NCBI GenBank assembly: GCA_964343195.1
Contig: CAYFIR010000087.1
Location: 1 to 29,402 of the forward strand
Direction of reading: 5' to 3'
Length of the DNA stretch: 29,402 nucleotides
Source of the DNA: CAYVAP01 sp964343195
GTDB taxonomy: Bacteria > Bacteroidota > Bacteroidia > J057
Under the pieces are notes generated by a model, which was not told where the DNA came from, did not search any database, and saw only the letters and a program-made list of their open reading frames with translations. A program made the translations under genes and the position numbers. Positions 1-7,401 of the stretch are shown one piece after another (position 1 is the first letter of the stretch; each line of letters starts with the position of its first letter).

Positions 1-52
1 TCTGCGAACGAGATCTCGGCGCAAAAGGAGGAGGTTATTTTTCTCGCGTTAC
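1..52 (+). repeat. Right end of a dispersed palindromic intergenic repeat (copy C, cut by window edge)
   Basis: These 52 bases match the right end of the full copy at 24700-24877 almost exactly. Both share GCGAACGAGATCTCGGCGC, the A-rich AAAAGGAGGAGG stretch and TTATTTTTCTCGCG. The terminal arm here is GCGTTAC (46-52), followed by TTA. In the other copies this arm is the inverted partner of GGAACGC or GTAACGC. The left part lies outside the window. It ends 33 bases before the first gene, so it forms part of that gene's upstream region. Confidence 0.8.
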
Positions 53-85
53 TTACGTAAAAAGAAGAAACAGTTATGTCTACTC

Positions 86-1165
86 ATGATTCCTTCCAAC
101 ATATTGCCTGGCAGCCTCTTTTGGATCACCTTTCTGAGTCTGATCTTCATCGGAACTGATAGTTCAGCTCAGGCATTCAGGCAGGATACCTTGCTGGGGT
201 TTTATTCTGGCGGGGGAATACCAGATACAATCATCAAGTCAACCGACGCGGGTTCGGGAGCAAGTTCAAGCTTCGTACTCGTCAAGTCTGCCAAGGCACA
301 TGAAGAAATCGAACTCGGATACACCTTTTGGTACTACGACTTCACGAATCTGCTCTCCATTCCGTCCGGCTGGGATCAAGCCAAATGGCAGCCATTTCAC
401 CCAATTGTCGACTCTATCTTTGGATTTGAACAGGCTCTCAGTGGGACGGAGCCGGATTTTCAATGGCTGTTGGCGGGCTATAAACATCGAAGGGAAGGCG
501 ATAGCCTGTTTTCAACCTACTACACTGTACCACAGACCTGGAATCCGATGCCTATTGCAAGGCCCACCTCAGGCTGGTATCACCTGGAAGGAGATAAATA
601 TGCACTATTGGGAGAATCTCTGTATCAGGATTCCTACTACCGCCAGCAGTATGCAACTTCCCGGGAAGGCTGGCTGAGGTACAATGGCCACAATCACTTT
701 TTGGCTTTCATAGGGCTGAGAAGGAGAAAGGACACCAGCTACCAAAGGGTTTGGGTCTCTAGCTCGCAGGCTCTTTGGCAGACCGCCCATGGCCTCATCT
801 GGCAAAAGGGCGATCAGTACACCTGGCTGTTTACCTCCTCTGGTAGCCTGACGGGTGGCCCCCAGAAGCTCCGATGGTCCTCACTTTATCAGATCGAAGT
901 CATCGATGGCTTTGTTTTGGTGCAACATGTCGCTCCGGTTGTTCAGTGGAATCAATTCCTGCTTATTGATCCCCAGACAGGTGCCGTGGGAGTGATCGCA
1001 CTGGATGAGGATTTTAAAGAGGGCCATATGGACCAATACCACTGGGAGAGGGAGAATGGACAGTTACGGATTGAACGAAAGGAGGGGGCTGCCTATGAGT
1101 ACGCAGAAGTAATCCTTGATTGGGGTAGCTACACCCAGCATTTGCGACAAATTGGAAACAATTGA
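86..1165 (+). CDS. Secreted hypothetical protein, first of two tandem paralogues
   Basis: I do not recognise a named family for this 359-residue protein. The first ~29 residues form a signal peptide (hydrophobic LFWITFLSLIFIG, then SSAQA), so it is probably exported to the periplasm or surface. The next gene encodes a paralogue. Shared landmarks are VDSIFG, an EPD..WL segment near residue 125, GDSLF..YY.VPQ.W.P, and a highly conserved block near residues 230-300 (LWQTAHGLIWQKG, then QYTWLFTS, LTGGPQKL, HVAPV.QWNQ). No lipobox and no T9SS sorting domain are visible. The start is the ATG at 86; an ATG at 76 is out of frame. Richness in Trp and Tyr and a likely beta-strand pattern suggest an extracytoplasmic beta fold, but this is inference. 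Confidence 0.85.
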   Translation: MIPSNILPGSLFWITFLSLIFIGTDSSAQAFRQDTLLGFYSGGGIPDTIIKSTDAGSGASSSFVLVKSAKAHEEIELGYTFWYYDFTNLLSIPSGWDQAKWQPFHPIVDSIFGFEQALSGTEPDFQWLLAGYKHRREGDSLFSTYYTVPQTWNPMPIARPTSGWYHLEGDKYALLGESLYQDSYYRQQYATSREGWLRYNGHNHFLAFIGLRRRKDTSYQRVWVSSSQALWQTAHGLIWQKGDQYTWLFTSSGSLTGGPQKLRWSSLYQIEVIDGFVLVQHVAPVVQWNQFLLIDPQTGAVGVIALDEDFKEGHMDQYHWERENGQLRIERKEGAAYEYAEVILDWGSYTQHLRQIGNN

Positions 1166-1287
1166 AGTGAAAGGCCAGGCCCTAACCCGGCTTGGAATGT
1201 CCCGATGGTTTGGACTCCTTGTAACGCTGAAAAACCTACCGCTACCAAAAGCCCGTATATCAGAGGCATCCTTGCCAACTCTATTCT

Positions 1288-2328
1288 ATGACGCTATTCC
1301 GGATTCTTTGCATCCTCCCCTTCTGTTTTACCACTGGTCTTCCGGCTCAACATATTGAGCAGTATTTTATCAGCGGACACTTTGGAGGAAGTCAGGAAAT
1401 GCTGGACAGCATCGTGATCGACCGGGCCATTAGCTCTGTGATGACTGACACCTATGTCCTGGCCAAGTCCGGCGAATCCAGGGAGGTCCTCCACCTGAAT
1501 CACACCCACTGGAATTCAGAGTTCCTGTCTCTGCTCCAGCTTCCAGGCGAGTGGAATTCGCCCTCATGGGATCCCTATCAACCCAAAATCGATTCTATAT
1601 TTGGGCTGGACGAAAAGCTGACGGGTAGAGAACCGGATTTGCGGTGGCTGATACAGGCTTATTCGCATCAATTAAACGGGGACAGCCTGTTCCATCGGTA
1701 TTATGCCGTCCCGCAGGAGTGGCACCCTACACCGATTTTGCCCCCGGCAAATGGATGGTTAACGTTGAATGGGGAAGAATTTTCGCAGTTCCAGGAGCAT
1801 TTTATTCCCAAAAACAGCCATGATAGCAGCGCCCGAGCCGGACTGATGCAGTACCAGGGAAAAAATCATTTTCTGGCCTGGGGCAAGGACAGCACATATC
1901 GCAGGGTTTGGAAAAAACGCAATCAGCGGCTTTGGCAGACGGCCCATGGCCTCATCTGGCAGAAGGGCAACCAGTACACCTGGCTGTTTACCTCCAATGG
2001 AAATTTAACCGGTGGGCCTCAAAAACTGAGCTTCTCCTCCTTGAGCCAAATCCAGGTAGTAGATGGATTGATTCTCCTGCATCATGTGGCTCCCGTTATG
2101 CAATGGAACCAGCTCTTTCTCATAGATCCCGAAACGGGAATAGTAGGAGATATCGACCTGGACGAGGAAATCAAAATTGGAGAATTTGATAAACTGGCCT
2201 TCGAAGTAAAGCAGGGGGAGTTGGTCATTCTCCGGTCAGAGAGTAAGTTTGTTCCTCAGAGCTATGAAGCCCGCCTCGATTGGGAGGAGCTCAAAACTCG
2301 ACTTCGCCAAATGAACCCTGATCCATGA
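1288..2328 (+). CDS. Secreted hypothetical protein, second tandem paralogue
   Basis: This 346-residue protein has a signal peptide (MTLFRILCILPFCFTTGLPAQ) and is clearly homologous to the gene before it over nearly the full length. The order of conserved blocks is the same: IDSIFG, L.GREPD..WL, GDSLF..YY.VPQ.W, LWQTAHGLIWQKG, LTGGPQKL, HVAPVMQWNQ and LIDPETG. The N-terminal third is much more diverged than the central block, where even synonymous positions are nearly identical. The gap to the first paralogue is 122 bases. Its stop overlaps the start of the MazG-like gene in an ATGA arrangement, so the two are probably translated together. Function unknown. Confidence 0.85.
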   Translation: MTLFRILCILPFCFTTGLPAQHIEQYFISGHFGGSQEMLDSIVIDRAISSVMTDTYVLAKSGESREVLHLNHTHWNSEFLSLLQLPGEWNSPSWDPYQPKIDSIFGLDEKLTGREPDLRWLIQAYSHQLNGDSLFHRYYAVPQEWHPTPILPPANGWLTLNGEEFSQFQEHFIPKNSHDSSARAGLMQYQGKNHFLAWGKDSTYRRVWKKRNQRLWQTAHGLIWQKGNQYTWLFTSNGNLTGGPQKLSFSSLSQIQVVDGLILLHHVAPVMQWNQLFLIDPETGIVGDIDLDEEIKIGEFDKLAFEVKQGELVILRSESKFVPQSYEARLDWEELKTRLRQMNPDP

Positions 2329-2648
2329 ATAATGACCCAACGCTTCCCCAACTCCAACAATACATGGCTGACCTGTGCCGCGAGCGGGGCTGGGATAAAG
2401 CTAGCGACCTGGAGACATTTCTGCTGTTTTCAGAAGAGGTAGGCGAGATGGCCAAGGCCATCAGAAGAAGGCGGAAGCTATTTCAGGAGCAGGGGAAGCC
2501 TGGCAGCCAGGAGCATCAAAATGAGCTGGCCCATGAAATGGCTGATATCCTCAGCTACCTGCTTGATCTTGCCAACCGCTTTGATGTTGACCTTCAGCAG
2601 GCATTTCTGGAAAAGGAAGAAATCAACGCGCAGCGGCAGTGGGAGTAG
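2325..2648 (+). CDS. MazG-like nucleotide pyrophosphohydrolase
   Basis: This 107-residue protein has the compact all-alpha MazG/phosphoribosyl-ATP pyrophosphohydrolase-like fold signature. It shows an EExxE motif (Glu37, Glu38, Glu41 in LFSEEVGEMAKA) and a downstream ExxD (Glu71, Asp74 in HEMADILSY). In this superfamily these residues hold the Mg2+ ions that bind the nucleotide triphosphate. The family hydrolyses (d)NTPs to monophosphate plus pyrophosphate, usually for house-cleaning of aberrant nucleotides. The length fits single-domain members. The exact substrate cannot be told from sequence. The start codon overlaps the stop of the secreted paralogue upstream (ATGA), indicating translational coupling to a gene with no obvious functional link. 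Confidence 0.85.
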   Translation: MNNDPTLPQLQQYMADLCRERGWDKASDLETFLLFSEEVGEMAKAIRRRRKLFQEQGKPGSQEHQNELAHEMADILSYLLDLANRFDVDLQQAFLEKEEINAQRQWE

Positions 2649-2682
2649 GTGTAAACTCGTAGTTGAGCTAAGCGAATGGGCT

Positions 2683-2698
2683 CCAGGGTTTGCCCTGG
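2683..2698. terminator. Hairpin between convergent genes
   Basis: CCAGGG-TTTG-CCCTGG is a perfect 6-bp stem with a 4-base loop, lying between the convergent ends of the MazG-like gene and the DUF445 gene. The adjacent run is AAAAAA on the plus strand, so neither strand has a proper U-tract after the stem. Terminator function is therefore only possible. Confidence 0.25.
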
Positions 2699-2705
2699 CA
2701 AAAAA

Positions 2706-3953
2706 TCAGTCCTGCTTTGCTTCCTCAGGTAATGTCTCTTCCACTGGAATAGCAGCAATTTTCTTTTGAGCAGGTTCAGCCTTTGTCTGGGTTGGAAGCT
2801 CGGGCTCGGCTACTTCATTTTCTTTCCGCTGTTTACGCTTTTGCTGCCAGTTGAAGAGCAGTTTATCCACCACGTATAGCAAACCAAAAATCAGCAGGAA
2901 GCTGGGCCCCATGACAGTTGGCTGCCAGATAAGCAGTCCTCCCAGGATGCCCAGCACGGTACCCAGGTACTGGATGTAGAGCAATTGCTCATTGGTGGCT
3001 TCCCAGATCATTTTCTCCAGTCTCGCCTCGTCAAAGTGAGCCATCTGCTTGGCTAACAGATCGGTGATGTCGATCCGGTTGAGCAGGTCGATGAAGATGC
3101 GCATGATCTGCTCCTCGGTAGTTGGCTTGTGCATGCGCAGGAAGGCAGCTACCGTGTCGAGTTCGTCCTCCAGGCGGTCGAGTACCCGCATGGCGACAAC
3201 CGGGATTTCCTCGGTCAGCCTCAGGATCATTTCTTCATACCGCTCACGGTTAAATCGCTTGTAGGTCGAAAGGATAAAGCTGCCAAACTCATTCTCCCCT
3301 ACCCTATCGGAAAGGTGTGTATCTACAATGTTGACTACCTGCTTGCGTACCTGGGGCTTTTTGGCCCACTCCGCCATCACCTCACCCAGGAACTTTTTGA
3401 CTTCGTCTCTCAAGCGCTGGTCCTGAGCCAGCCCAATGGCTCCGTCCATCACCAGGTGATTGACCTTCCGTACCAGACCAGTGTCTTCGACTCGCTTGCG
3501 GATCAGATCCTGGCTAAGGATGTGTTTGTGCATGCCCTGCGCCAGGGTATAGATGATGCGGTCCTTTTGGGCCGGAATCAGCCCCTGTCCCCAGATCGGG
3601 CGCTTTTGGACGGGACGAAACAGCATGCGGATGGCGATAAAGTTGGTCCCATATCCGATCAGGCCGCTGATGGAAATGATGTTCAGGGCCTCAATGATTC
3701 CCTGATTCTGGCTCCAGAAGCTGGTGATTCCCTCAATCCAGCCGCCTTCGCCTAGCAATATGGTGCCAAATGTGAAGGAAAATCCCACCAGACAGAGCCA
3801 GGGGGTAATCTTTAGGGTATTCATCACCCAACGCATGCTGCGCTTCATCTTGAACTGGTTGAAGGCCAGTTCCTCATCCCGCTGTGGCCTCCGCGAGAAG
3901 AGGTTGTCAAACGGGAAATATTCCTTGAGATATTTTTTAATCTGATCTTCCAA
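2706..3953 (-). CDS. DUF445 family membrane protein
   Basis: The 415-residue protein carries the DUF445 hallmark near residues 98-125: GYGTNFIAIRMLFRP followed by GLIPAQKDRI. Membrane segments are predicted near residues 41-66 and 89-110, and again near 326-367 (LGTVLGILGGLLIW, then FLLIFGLLYVVDKLLF). Between them is a long helical soluble region. The C-terminus is a charged, low-complexity tail of Lys/Glu/Pro. The family's biochemical role is not established. The first codon is TTG (3953), preceded by AGAAGAAAG, which could act as a ribosome binding site. There is no in-frame ATG upstream before the stop at 3978-3980, and the first internal ATG (residue 36) would cut the N-terminus. The gene stands alone, downstream of the GWxTD gene by 140 bases. 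Confidence 0.85.
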   Translation of the reverse strand: MEDQIKKYLKEYFPFDNLFSRRPQRDEELAFNQFKMKRSMRWVMNTLKITPWLCLVGFSFTFGTILLGEGGWIEGITSFWSQNQGIIEALNIISISGLIGYGTNFIAIRMLFRPVQKRPIWGQGLIPAQKDRIIYTLAQGMHKHILSQDLIRKRVEDTGLVRKVNHLVMDGAIGLAQDQRLRDEVKKFLGEVMAEWAKKPQVRKQVVNIVDTHLSDRVGENEFGSFILSTYKRFNRERYEEMILRLTEEIPVVAMRVLDRLEDELDTVAAFLRMHKPTTEEQIMRIFIDLLNRIDITDLLAKQMAHFDEARLEKMIWEATNEQLLYIQYLGTVLGILGGLLIWQPTVMGPSFLLIFGLLYVVDKLLFNWQQKRKQRKENEVAEPELPTQTKAEPAQKKIAAIPVEETLPEEAKQD

Positions 3954-4093
3954 TTGTTGCTTTCTTCTAGGGTATGCTCAATACTATACTCAAAGACCCT
4001 TTACCATCCAAGAGGTTCAAAATACCGGGATTGGGGAGGGTTCATATATTCTACGTTGGCACAAAATTTTTGCTCTCCCTTTCTTTGCACAGA

Positions 4094-5290
4094 TTACCTC
4101 ACGAGGGTGTACTTCTGTTCATTTGGCTGAAACAAAAAACTCAGTGCCCAGCGGGGGTAGATCCACCTTTCGTAGAGACTCCCCCGAATTTCCACTTCAG
4201 ATATCCTGGCGGGACCATACTCTATGAACACCCTGCCGCGATCTGTTAACCATCCCGGAGTTTCGCCTTCGGTGAAGAGGTCTATGGCCTGATATACTTT
4301 GAAGAAGTAGTTTTCCATTTCTGTTTCGGACTCAGCCCCGTAGAGTTGTTCCCAGATTTTCAGAAACTCTGACTGCTTCACCACACTGTCCTCGGCCTGT
4401 AAAATATCTTCCAGCCGCCCCGAGGGCACCAGGTACCTCATCATCCGGATAGAGTTATCCAGGTCTGAGAAAATGCGCTGTTTGATGTCCCCGCCTTTTA
4501 CAAACCAGATTTTCTCATCCAGTTTAAATTCATCGCCCTGATAGACGAGCACCTGTATCATATATTCTCCCCCTGGTAAATCTACCAGGTTCAGGGTATC
4601 GCTAAAAACCACGGGGCCACCTCCCGACAGGTTGACGACTCGATTGGCTTGTTGTAGCGAGGTGTAGGCTGTAGGCCCACCAGCAGGCACTTCCTCCACT
4701 TCCTCATACAGCACGGCCCGCACACTTAATACGTCATAGTAGGTACTGGCGATCTGCATGCTATATCTGAGAGTGCTTTGGTCAAAGCTCAGCTTGGGTT
4801 CCAGCATAGGCCTTTCAAAGGTCGACCGGTCCTGGCCTTCCGGAGTAAGGTATATGCTGGAGATCCTGATACTACCAGGAATACGTATCCGAAGAGGTGA
4901 CTCCAGTTGCAGGTATTCGTAAAAATTGAGTCGCTGGTCCTTGACCTCGGCATCGACTTCATAAGTTCCGGGAGGTAGGGAGAGGTTCACAAAAATGGTA
5001 TCGGATCCCTGCATGGATATCCTCAATTCCTTGTGCAAAAAGACCTGGGGCTGACCTGCTACCCGGAAATCAATCCTGACCTCAAACTCTTTTTCAGACT
5101 CTCCGAGGGTCTGATACCCAAGAAATAGCCGAACGTTGGAATGAGGTTGCAGGTAATTTTTAACACTCATATACCAACGGGCCGAAGCCGACTGCACACC
5201 AAAAACAAGCAGGATCCCCAGCAGGACCTTGGGGACTCCCATACGTGAAACCAAACGGTAAGCTTTTATAACAGGCAAAGTCAGCATCAT
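4094..5290 (-). CDS. GWxTD domain-containing protein
   Basis: This 398-residue protein has an N-terminal hydrophobic export signal (KVLLGILLVFGVQSASA) and, near residues 346-360, the sequence GWLTDRGRVFIEYGP. That is the defining motif of the GWxTD domain found in Bacteroidota and related phyla. Downstream, YERWIYPR matches the family's typical W/Y-rich strand. The region between the signal and the motif looks beta-rich (residues ~50-265), followed by a helical segment with many acidic residues (270-340). The family has no assigned reaction, and I see no catalytic triad. Two starts are possible: ATG at 5290, or ATG at 5242, which gives a more typical signal peptide (MGVPKVLLG). Confidence 0.82.
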   Translation of the reverse strand: MMLTLPVIKAYRLVSRMGVPKVLLGILLVFGVQSASARWYMSVKNYLQPHSNVRLFLGYQTLGESEKEFEVRIDFRVAGQPQVFLHKELRISMQGSDTIFVNLSLPPGTYEVDAEVKDQRLNFYEYLQLESPLRIRIPGSIRISSIYLTPEGQDRSTFERPMLEPKLSFDQSTLRYSMQIASTYYDVLSVRAVLYEEVEEVPAGGPTAYTSLQQANRVVNLSGGGPVVFSDTLNLVDLPGGEYMIQVLVYQGDEFKLDEKIWFVKGGDIKQRIFSDLDNSIRMMRYLVPSGRLEDILQAEDSVVKQSEFLKIWEQLYGAESETEMENYFFKVYQAIDLFTEGETPGWLTDRGRVFIEYGPARISEVEIRGSLYERWIYPRWALSFLFQPNEQKYTLVR

Positions 5291-5319
5291 ATTCTGAATT
5301 ACAGTCTCTGGCAGGAAAG

Positions 5320-5368
5320 GGGGAATAAGATATGAGGCTTAACGCCCATCCCCTGTTCTATATTCCCC
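5320..5368. other. Inverted repeat in divergent promoter region
   Basis: GGGGAATA (5320-5327) and TATTCCCC (5361-5368) are perfect inverted arms separated by 33 bases, within the 168-base region between the divergently read GWxTD and SWIM genes. It could be a regulator site or chance; nothing else is recognisable in this spacer. Confidence 0.2.
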
Positions 5369-5467
5369 GTTCGCTCAACCATCTACCAACAATTCCAAGT
5401 TAGCTTTTTGGCTGGAAATTTTCCTGTTGAATGTAAGGTTGTATTTTAGGGCAAATATTTGTCCAGA

Positions 5468-6532
5468 ATGGACCTTACTGAAGAATGGCTACGTCGGCAC
5501 GCCACTGCCGGCAGTTTTGAACGGGCAGAAGGCTACTATCAGGAGCAGCGGATCAGGGAACTTGTCAGGGAAGGCGATATCTATAAAGCCAAAGTGCAAG
5601 GAAGCAAACCCTACCATCAGGTGGTGGACCTGAGCGGTGCCACTCCCGAGATGACCTGTACCTGCCCGTACCAGAGTGGTGGATTTTGCAAACACCTGAT
5701 CGCTGTGGGGCTTGCAATCCTGGATGGCAAATACAAAAGCCTGCAGGTTCAGCACGCTCGGTCGGGGCAGGAGCCGATGCGACCAGCTGAACTCGACCAG
5801 TGGTGGGAGCGTGCTACAGAAGGCCAAAAACTCAACTTTCTCCGGCAACTCATCGCCAAGCAACCCTATGTCCAGCCTACCTGGGTTCGGTACCTGCAAT
5901 CGTCTGCCCAGCCTACCCTTCGAGTTGACCTGAGCCGATTGAGGAAGGATGTCACCCTTCAGCTTGATCAGGTTGACCTTTCCGCTCTGCATGACGAAGA
6001 GCTAAACCTGGAACCCCTGAGTGACGATCCTTCGTGGGAACTCGCGGAAGCCTCTCTGCTACCGCAGTTGGAGCGGGCCTTTGAGCCGGTCAGAGGCGAA
6101 CTGTCCCGCTGGCGCAAGGAACTTGACTGGCCCAATGTGATGGTGGTCCTCCTGGGCTGGAATGAAGGTATCCAACAGGCATTTCTCAACCGTCAGGCGG
6201 ACTGGGAAGGATGGCAGGATGAAGCGTGGTCGCTATATTACCGGGCTTTTCACCACATCGTCGACCAAATCAGCCAGGACATCGTTTCTTTCCAAACGGC
6301 TAAATGGATGCTGGGGCGGTTACTGGAGCGGTGGGATCATTACGAGCAGGCACTGAATCCTGCCAAGCCCCACATGAGCATTCGGTACCAGTTTGAAGAC
6401 TGGTCCACCCTGGTTCAGGTACTGATACAGGATGAAATTACCGCCCGGTTTCTGGACACCCGCCTGCAAGCCTATGGCATAAAAGGGAGGGTCCCAAGTG
6501 ACTGGGCAAGGCAGCTGGGCAGGTGGCTCTAG
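5468..6532 (+). CDS. SWIM zinc-finger domain protein
   Basis: The protein (354 residues from ATG 5468) contains a SWIM zinc finger of the form CxCx7CxH within its first 80 residues (CTCPYQSGGFCKHLIAVG; Cys64, Cys66, Cys74, His76 in this numbering). SWIM domains bind zinc and mediate DNA or protein contacts. In bacteria they often precede or sit beside SNF2-type helicases. No helicase motifs are present here or in the neighbouring genes, so this is an orphan SWIM protein. The rest is Trp- and Leu-rich and predicted helical with no recognisable domain. An in-frame TTG at 5459 would add three residues. The role is unknown beyond likely nucleic-acid or protein binding. Confidence 0.8.
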   Translation: MDLTEEWLRRHATAGSFERAEGYYQEQRIRELVREGDIYKAKVQGSKPYHQVVDLSGATPEMTCTCPYQSGGFCKHLIAVGLAILDGKYKSLQVQHARSGQEPMRPAELDQWWERATEGQKLNFLRQLIAKQPYVQPTWVRYLQSSAQPTLRVDLSRLRKDVTLQLDQVDLSALHDEELNLEPLSDDPSWELAEASLLPQLERAFEPVRGELSRWRKELDWPNVMVVLLGWNEGIQQAFLNRQADWEGWQDEAWSLYYRAFHHIVDQISQDIVSFQTAKWMLGRLLERWDHYEQALNPAKPHMSIRYQFEDWSTLVQVLIQDEITARFLDTRLQAYGIKGRVPSDWARQLGRWL

Positions 6533-6636
6533 TGGCGTTGCTGTTTCTCAATATTCTGCATGAAATCATCCAGGTCCCTGGATGAAAGGTTTTCAGGATT
6601 TTTGCACAAAAAGTACCGTAAGAAAGCTAGCAGCAT
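6529..6636 (-). CDS. Possible 35-residue small protein
   Basis: An ATG at 6636 opens a 35-codon frame ending at TAG 6529-6531. It fills nearly all of the 140-base gap between the SWIM gene and the next membrane-protein gene. The peptide begins hydrophobic/aromatic (MLLAFLRYFLCKNP) and ends charged (SSRDLDDFMQNIEKQQRH), with an amino-acid composition that looks like real protein. The frame stays open upstream of the ATG (through ...YAELAKRCQ), so a longer form with a non-ATG start is possible. Its end overlaps the SWIM gene's stop by four bases, in convergent orientation. The perfect palindrome CATCCAGGTCCCTGGATG (6567-6584) lies inside it, so the region might instead be just a hairpin. No family recognised. 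Confidence 0.3.
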   Translation of the reverse strand: MLLAFLRYFLCKNPENLSSRDLDDFMQNIEKQQRH

Positions 6637-6672
6637 TTGACACCTTTTCGCTAATTCTGCGTATATTTTAAT

Positions 6673-7137
6673 ATGCTGCGAAACTCCTATCAAACACCAC
6701 TTTTACTCACCCTGATGACCGCTTCGCTGGCCAGCATGGCGATATTTCGCCCTATTCGCAGCGAGTATTCTGCTCATTATCAGGGATCTATACGATCGAT
6801 CACCGATGAGCGCGTCCTGTACCTACAGGATTGGATGCAAGCTGAGCCAGGTCTTTCTCTACTGATCGGCCTCATCTTCACCATTGCTGCAGTCTGGGTG
6901 ATACTCATGCTGATTACTCCCGGCGCCATGTACGGACAGGTTCAAAACTATCTCTTCCTTCAGGCTGGAGTTGGGATGATTGCTACCCTGGGGATTGTCG
7001 CCCTTGCTCAGGATTTTCAGAACACAACTTTTCATAGTGGATTTACCGCTCTGTGGGTTCTGGGCCTGTGGAGCAGCATCGGAAGCGCCCTCTGGGCTAG
7101 CGGAAGACTCGATCAGTGGCTTCTGCGTAAGAACTAG
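6673..7137 (+). CDS. Four-helix integral membrane protein (DUF4293-like)
   Basis: This 154-residue protein has four predicted transmembrane helices, near residues 8-25, 60-80, 95-112 and 124-144. The first is preceded by a short hydrophilic N-terminus, and a periplasmic loop of ~35 residues lies between helices 1 and 2. Size, topology and the final RLDQWLLRKN resemble the Bacteroidota DUF4293 family. The family's usual N-terminal (IQRIQT) and C-terminal signatures are not clearly present, so the assignment is tentative. No catalytic motif is seen. The ATG at 6673 directly follows the AT-rich stretch TATATTTTAAT. A rho-independent terminator on the same strand lies 190 bases downstream. Confidence 0.7.
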   Translation: MLRNSYQTPLLLTLMTASLASMAIFRPIRSEYSAHYQGSIRSITDERVLYLQDWMQAEPGLSLLIGLIFTIAAVWVILMLITPGAMYGQVQNYLFLQAGVGMIATLGIVALAQDFQNTTFHSGFTALWVLGLWSSIGSALWASGRLDQWLLRKN

Positions 7138-7144
7138 TGCTTCG

Positions 7145-7202
7145 CATTCGTAATTTGCAATTGAAAGTGTTGCTGGTGAGCATTTTATACGAATTACAAA
7201 TG
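7145..7202 (+). other. Imperfect stem-loop downstream of the membrane-protein gene
   Basis: CATTCGTAATTTG (7145-7157) can pair with CGAATTACAAATG (7190-7202), with one mismatch and one wobble over 13 positions and a 32-base loop. It lies a few bases after the preceding stop codon. The AT-rich stem is unlike a standard terminator. The rest of the 264-base spacer holds the ATACC array and a terminator. Confidence 0.25.
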
Positions 7203-7233
7203 GTCAATTACCTAATTCCATAGGTACTGGATG

Positions 7234-7262
7234 TCATACCTTATACCGCATACCATATACCC
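7234..7262. repeat. Degenerate 7-bp tandem array (ATACC every 7 bases)
   Basis: ATACC starts at 7236, 7243, 7250 and 7257, an exact 7-base period with variable spacer bases. On the other strand this reads GGTATNN four times, the same core and period as the (GGGGTAT)n array at the right end of the window. It may be a decayed or short relative of that array. Confidence 0.5.
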
Positions 7263-7327
7263 GGTCTTTTCTGTCCAGGTGCTGAGCATACCGAAAATAT
7301 AACCAGCTTTACATCCCCAAACTGGAA

Positions 7328-7360
7328 CCGGCTTGAGCGAAATGCCCAAGCCGGATTTTT
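7328..7360 (+). terminator. Rho-independent terminator
   Basis: CCGGCTTG (7328-7335) pairs perfectly with CAAGCCGG (7347-7354) across an 11-base loop and is followed by ATTTTT on the plus strand. The T-run direction fits transcripts from the membrane-protein gene ending at 7137. The same stem lies 42 bases beyond the ispG stop on the other strand and may also end that transcript, though the T-run there is poor. Confidence 0.6.
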
Positions 7361-7401
7361 CTATCAAAAACGTTTTAGGTGGCTTCCTTCTGAGCCCTCC
7401 A

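Noticed and set aside
3129..3755. 208-codon plus-strand frame opposite the DUF445 gene
   Set aside because: Antisense shadow of a gene with clear family motifs; no start context or domain of its own.
6567..6584. Palindrome CATCCAGGTCCCTGGATG as a terminator of the SWIM gene
   Set aside because: Only a two-base loop and no T-run follows; kept as a note within the possible small gene instead.
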